A DNA stretch of 40,326 nucleotides, from contig JAJXWN010000004.1 in the NCBI GenBank assembly GCA_021781595.1, forward strand, positions 1 to 40,326, in the 5' to 3' direction. A program made the position numbers and the translations under genes. This DNA comes from a bacterium (GTDB lineage Bacteria; Vulcanimicrobiota; Vulcanimicrobiia; Vulcanimicrobiales; Vulcanimicrobiaceae). Shown one piece after another: positions 37,105-40,326 of this stretch (its first letter is position 1; each line of letters begins with the position of its first letter). The notes beneath the pieces were generated by a model. The model saw only the letters and a list, made by a program, of their open reading frames with translations. It was not told the origin of the DNA and ran no database searches.

Positions 37105-38298
37105 ATGCGCGACCATGCTGAATTGCTATTGGACGGCTTCGATCGCGTCGAGACGCGCGCGGAGTTCTTGGAACGTATGGCGGAAGGCCGGCCGCTGGTC
37201 GTCAAACTCGGGCTCGATCCGACGTCGCCGGATCTGCACCTGGGGCACGCTGTCGTCCTGCGGAAGATGCAGCAGTTCGTCGAATGCGGTCACGACGTCA
37301 CGCTATTGATCGGAGATTTCACGGCGCGTATCGGCGACCCGTCGGGCCGGAACGAGATGCGGCCGCCGCTGACGCTCGAACAGATCGAAGCGAACATGCG
37401 CACATACACGGAACAGGCTGGCGCGCTACTCGACCTAGCGCGCGTAAAGCTGCGCTACAATTCGGAGTGGCTAGCGGGCCTGTCGCTGGCGGATCTGCTG
37501 CGGTTGCTCTCGCGCGTCACGGTCGCGCAGATGCTCGAGCGTAACGATTTTCACGACCGGTACGCGGCGGGGACGCCGATATCCCTTCACGAGTTTCTCT
37601 ATCCGGTCGCACAAGCGTACGACAGCGTCGCGCTGGGTGCCGATGTCGAACTCGGCGGGAACGACCAACTCTTTAACTTGCTTATGGGCCGGCACTACCA
37701 ATCGTACGAGAACCGGCGGCCGCAAGTCTGCATGACGGTACCGTTGCTCGAGGGGCTCGACGGCGTGAAAAAAATGTCGAAATCGACCGGCAACTACGTT
37801 GGCTTGAGCGAGCCGGCGCACGAGCAGTTCGGCAAGCTCATGCGCATCCCAGACGAGCTGATCCCACGGTACGCGCGCCTGGCTGCCTTTCGATCGCAAA
37901 CGGACTGCGAGGCGCTCGGCGTAGCGCTGCGAGGCACGAGGGCGCATCCGATGGACGAAAAGAAGCGCCTCGCCGAGGAGATCGTTGCCCTCTATCATGG
38001 TGCGGATGCGGCGCGGGCGGCGCGCGAGCGTTTCGAACGCACCGTTCAGCGGAAAGAACTACCCGCCGAAGCGCTACCGGAACTACGCCTGGAAGGTGTC
38101 CGCCGCGTCGTAGACGTCATCCTTGCGGCGGGGTTCGCGGAGAGCAAGCGGGCCGCCGAGCGGCTAATCTCAGGGAGCGGGGTCAGGGTGGATGGTATAC
38201 TCGTCACGGATCCGAAGGCGGCGTGGAGCGCGTCGGGGGCGGCCGTCCTTTCGGTCGGATCGCGCAGATTCGTTCGCGTCGTGCCAAACGAAAGGTAG
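37105..38298 (+). CDS. tyrS: Tyrosyl-tRNA synthetase
   Basis: VKLGLDPTSPDLHLGHAVVL, KKMSKSTGNYVGL, C-terminal S4-like RVDG segment. Confidence 0.95.
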   Translation: MRDHAELLLDGFDRVETRAEFLERMAEGRPLVVKLGLDPTSPDLHLGHAVVLRKMQQFVECGHDVTLLIGDFTARIGDPSGRNEMRPPLTLEQIEANMRTYTEQAGALLDLARVKLRYNSEWLAGLSLADLLRLLSRVTVAQMLERNDFHDRYAAGTPISLHEFLYPVAQAYDSVALGADVELGGNDQLFNLLMGRHYQSYENRRPQVCMTVPLLEGLDGVKKMSKSTGNYVGLSEPAHEQFGKLMRIPDELIPRYARLAAFRSQTDCEALGVALRGTRAHPMDEKKRLAEEIVALYHGADAARAARERFERTVQRKELPAEALPELRLEGVRRVVDVILAAGFAESKRAAERLISGSGVRVDGILVTDPKAAWSASGAAVLSVGSRRFVRVVPNER

Positions 38299-38300
38299 TT

Positions 38301-38531
38301 ATGGCGGATAGAGCGGTCACCTATACGTCGTCGTTGCCGCCCGTCGAAGGCAGGGCGTTCGTCTGCAAGCGTTGCGGGCGCCGGTACGCCTATCCGAAAC
38401 CGGGCGAGCGCCCTATTCGTTGCGAGTGCGGTTGGTGGTACGAGAATCGAGGTGGTGCCCTCAAAGAGGCGTATTGGCAACGGATCGAGCCGTATCGCGT
38501 GCCACCGCCTACGCTGTTTCCAGCCGGTTGA
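38301..38531 (+). CDS. Small zinc-ribbon protein
   Basis: 76 aa from ATG 38301; FVCKRCGRRYAYPKPGERPIRCECGWWYENR (CxxC...CxC). Confidence 0.6.
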   Translation: MADRAVTYTSSLPPVEGRAFVCKRCGRRYAYPKPGERPIRCECGWWYENRGGALKEAYWQRIEPYRVPPPTLFPAG

Positions 38532-38580
38532 CCGTCCGGCTTTTCGAGGGCAGGGGCTTGCCCTTCCCGAATTGCGCGGC

Positions 38581-39006
38581 ATGCGAGTGTTGGTCATACA
38601 TGGTCCGAACCTCAATCTGCTGGGCGAGCGCGAACCCGGCGTTTATGGAACGCAGACGCTCGCGCAGATCGACGAGCTGATCGAACGAACCGCCTCGAGC
38701 CTTGGCATCGAGGTGCGCATACAGCAGCACAACGACGAGGGCGGGATTGTCGATGCGATTCACGCGGCGCGTAAGGACTGCGGGGCGATCGTGATCAACC
38801 CGGGCGCGTACGGGCATTATTCCTATGCCATCGCCGATGCCATCGCCGCCGTGGCGATTCGGGCAATAGAAGTCCACCTGTCTAACGTGTACTCGCGCGA
38901 AGCGTTCCGGCGCGAGAGCGTCGTGGCGCCGGTCTGCGCTGGGAGCATCGCCGGGTTTGGCCCGCTCTCGTACGTGCTGGCGCTTCACGCCGCGGCGGCA
39001 CGATAG
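38581..39006 (+). CDS. aroQ: Type II 3-dehydroquinate dehydratase
   Basis: MRVLVIHGPNLNLLGEREPGVYG; NPGAYGHYSYAIADAI; VHLSNVYSREAFRRESV; start refined from 38452. Confidence 0.95.
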   Translation: MRVLVIHGPNLNLLGEREPGVYGTQTLAQIDELIERTASSLGIEVRIQQHNDEGGIVDAIHAARKDCGAIVINPGAYGHYSYAIADAIAAVAIRAIEVHLSNVYSREAFRRESVVAPVCAGSIAGFGPLSYVLALHAAAAR

Positions 39007-39155
39007 TCCTGCAGGCCGGTGGCCCGGAAACCCTTGTAGATTAAGGCCTTTCCGATGATTTTTGGGAAGGAGGGAGCACCGCGTTTGCGTATATCCACTT
39101 TTTAGGCGGCCAGCCCACCGATATTGCTTTCACAGAGCCGCTAAGGAGATTTCAT

Positions 39156-39503
39156 TTGACGAAAGCCGATCTAATCGAATCCGTTGCCGCCGAATCCGAA
39201 CTATCCAAGCGCCAGGCCGGCGAGATCGTCGACCTTGTCTTGGACGAAATAAAGACGGCCCTCCAGAAGGGCGAGCGCGTCGCCCTGACTCCGTTTGGAA
39301 GCTTTGTCGTTCGTCAGCGCAAGGCGCGCGAAGGCCGTAACCCCAAGACTGGCGCGAAGATCAAGATTGCCGCTCGCAAAGTTCCGGCATTCGTTGCCGG
39401 CAAGGGGCTGAAAGAGGCCGTCGGTGGCGTCCGTAAGAGCACCGGCGCGAAGAAGGCGACCGCGAAGAAGACCCCTGCTAAAAAGGGCGGGCGCAAGCGC
39501 TGA
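39156..39503 (+). CDS. hup: HU-family nucleoid protein with Lys/Ala-rich C-terminal tail
   Basis: TKADLIESVAAESELSKRQAGEIVDLVLDEIKTALQKGERVALTPFGSFVVRQRKAREGRNPKTG, then KKATAKKTPAKKGGRKR. Confidence 0.95.
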   Translation: MTKADLIESVAAESELSKRQAGEIVDLVLDEIKTALQKGERVALTPFGSFVVRQRKAREGRNPKTGAKIKIAARKVPAFVAGKGLKEAVGGVRKSTGAKKATAKKTPAKKGGRKR

Positions 39504-39529
39504 GCGTCGGTCCGCTCAGGCCGGACGAG

Positions 39530-40147
39530 TTGCCGCAAGCTGTTGAAATATTCCAGCTTGCGTTTGCGGAAGAGCACGCCGCGCGTTTTCGCGGGCGTGT
39601 TCTTCCTACCGCCTTTGTCGACGTATGGCGGTTTTTGCTCGACGCGGAGCCGCAGGGATTCCTTGCCGCGCGCGAAGATGGGCGCCTTCTCGGGTACGCG
39701 ATTTTCGTGCGGAGCCTAAGAGCGATCCAGCGCAAAGCCGTGCTCTCCGGGGCGGCGCTGCGTTGGGCGGCTAGGGCGCTCGGGGGCGCATTCGATCTGC
39801 GGCTACGTTCGATGTGGCGCATCGTGCGAAATAAGGCGTTATTCCTTACGAGCGAACGTCGGTACCGTAGCATCGGCGACGCGCAGCTGCTAAACGTCGC
39901 GGTTCATCCGCAGGCGCGGGGGCGCGGCGTGGCGACTGCGCTCGTAAGCGAGGGCTTGCGCTTGCTGCAGACGCTAGGCGTGCCCGAGGTTCGCTTGGAG
40001 GTGCGACCGTGGAACGCTGCGGCGCTAGCGGTCTACGCGCGTACGGGTTGGCGCGAAGTGGGGCGGACGCGCGACCTCGAAGGGGAGTGGGTTGTCATGG
40101 TCGCCAACCCGGGATGGCCAATTCCGGCGGGCGTGCCTCGCGGGTGA
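39530..40147 (+). CDS. GNAT-family acetyltransferase (RimI-like)
   Basis: LLNVAVHPQARGRGVATALVSEGLRLLQTLGVPEVRLEVRPWNAAALAVYARTGWREVGRTRD; the start may lie upstream. Confidence 0.82.
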   Translation: MPQAVEIFQLAFAEEHAARFRGRVLPTAFVDVWRFLLDAEPQGFLAAREDGRLLGYAIFVRSLRAIQRKAVLSGAALRWAARALGGAFDLRLRSMWRIVRNKALFLTSERRYRSIGDAQLLNVAVHPQARGRGVATALVSEGLRLLQTLGVPEVRLEVRPWNAAALAVYARTGWREVGRTRDLEGEWVVMVANPGWPIPAGVPRG

Positions 40148-40169
40148 GCCTCCGCCGGTGCCAAAACGT

Positions 40170-40247
40170 CGGGCTGTAGCGCAGCTTGGTTAGCGCGCTT
40201 GACTGGGGGTCAAGAGGTCGCAGGTTCGAATCCTGTCAGCCCGACCA
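40170..40247 (+). tRNA. tRNA-Pro (GGG anticodon), CCA encoded
   Basis: CGGGCTG/CAGCCCG acceptor, CTTGA-CTGGGGG-TCAAG anticodon arm, GCAGG-TTCGAAT-CCTGT T-arm, ACCA 3' end. Confidence 0.95.
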
Positions 40248-40326
40248 TATAAAAGCCCCGAGATAGATTTGGCCGGCGGCGAGAGAGTTCGCGACACGCA
40301 GTATGTGTCTACTCGAGCCTGTTCGT

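Noticed and set aside
1-40326. CRISPR array or toxin-antitoxin/defence island
   Set aside because: No regularly spaced repeats of CRISPR length and no cas, restriction, or recognisable defence genes seen

Overview
This is a GC-rich bacterial chromosomal window. The gene content resembles Candidatus Eremiobacterota/Vulcanimicrobiota-type genomes, but that is only an inference. From left to right it contains: the end of fliQ and fliR; a ~9 kb accessory segment (c-type cytochrome, DUF2269/CopD-like membrane protein, secreted protein, two overlapping wHTH/BTAD-type ATPase regulators, decayed IS1182-like and IS21-like remnants, a Vgb-like beta-propeller lipoprotein); flhB-flhA; a PilZ protein; cheY-cheC-cheA-cheW; and a secreted protein. 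On the minus strand follows a chain of overlapping genes, hyuA > CHAD-N > CHAD-C > hyuB. Next comes an SOS mutasome operon, imuA-imuB-dnaE2, with a perfect CGAAC-N4-GTTCG LexA box inside a TTGACA-N17-TAGGAT promoter. The right side holds a Pro-rich TonB-like protein, a ModA-like binding protein, rlmD-gatC-gatA-gatB-mutS2-tyrS, a small zinc-ribbon protein, aroQ, an HU-type protein, a GNAT acetyltransferase and tRNA-Pro(GGG). The best candidates for under-described biology are (i) the tandem regulators with complementary domain losses and (ii) the hydantoinase operon containing a CHAD domain split cleanly into two overlapping half-genes. All family calls come from reading motifs by eye; no database search was run.
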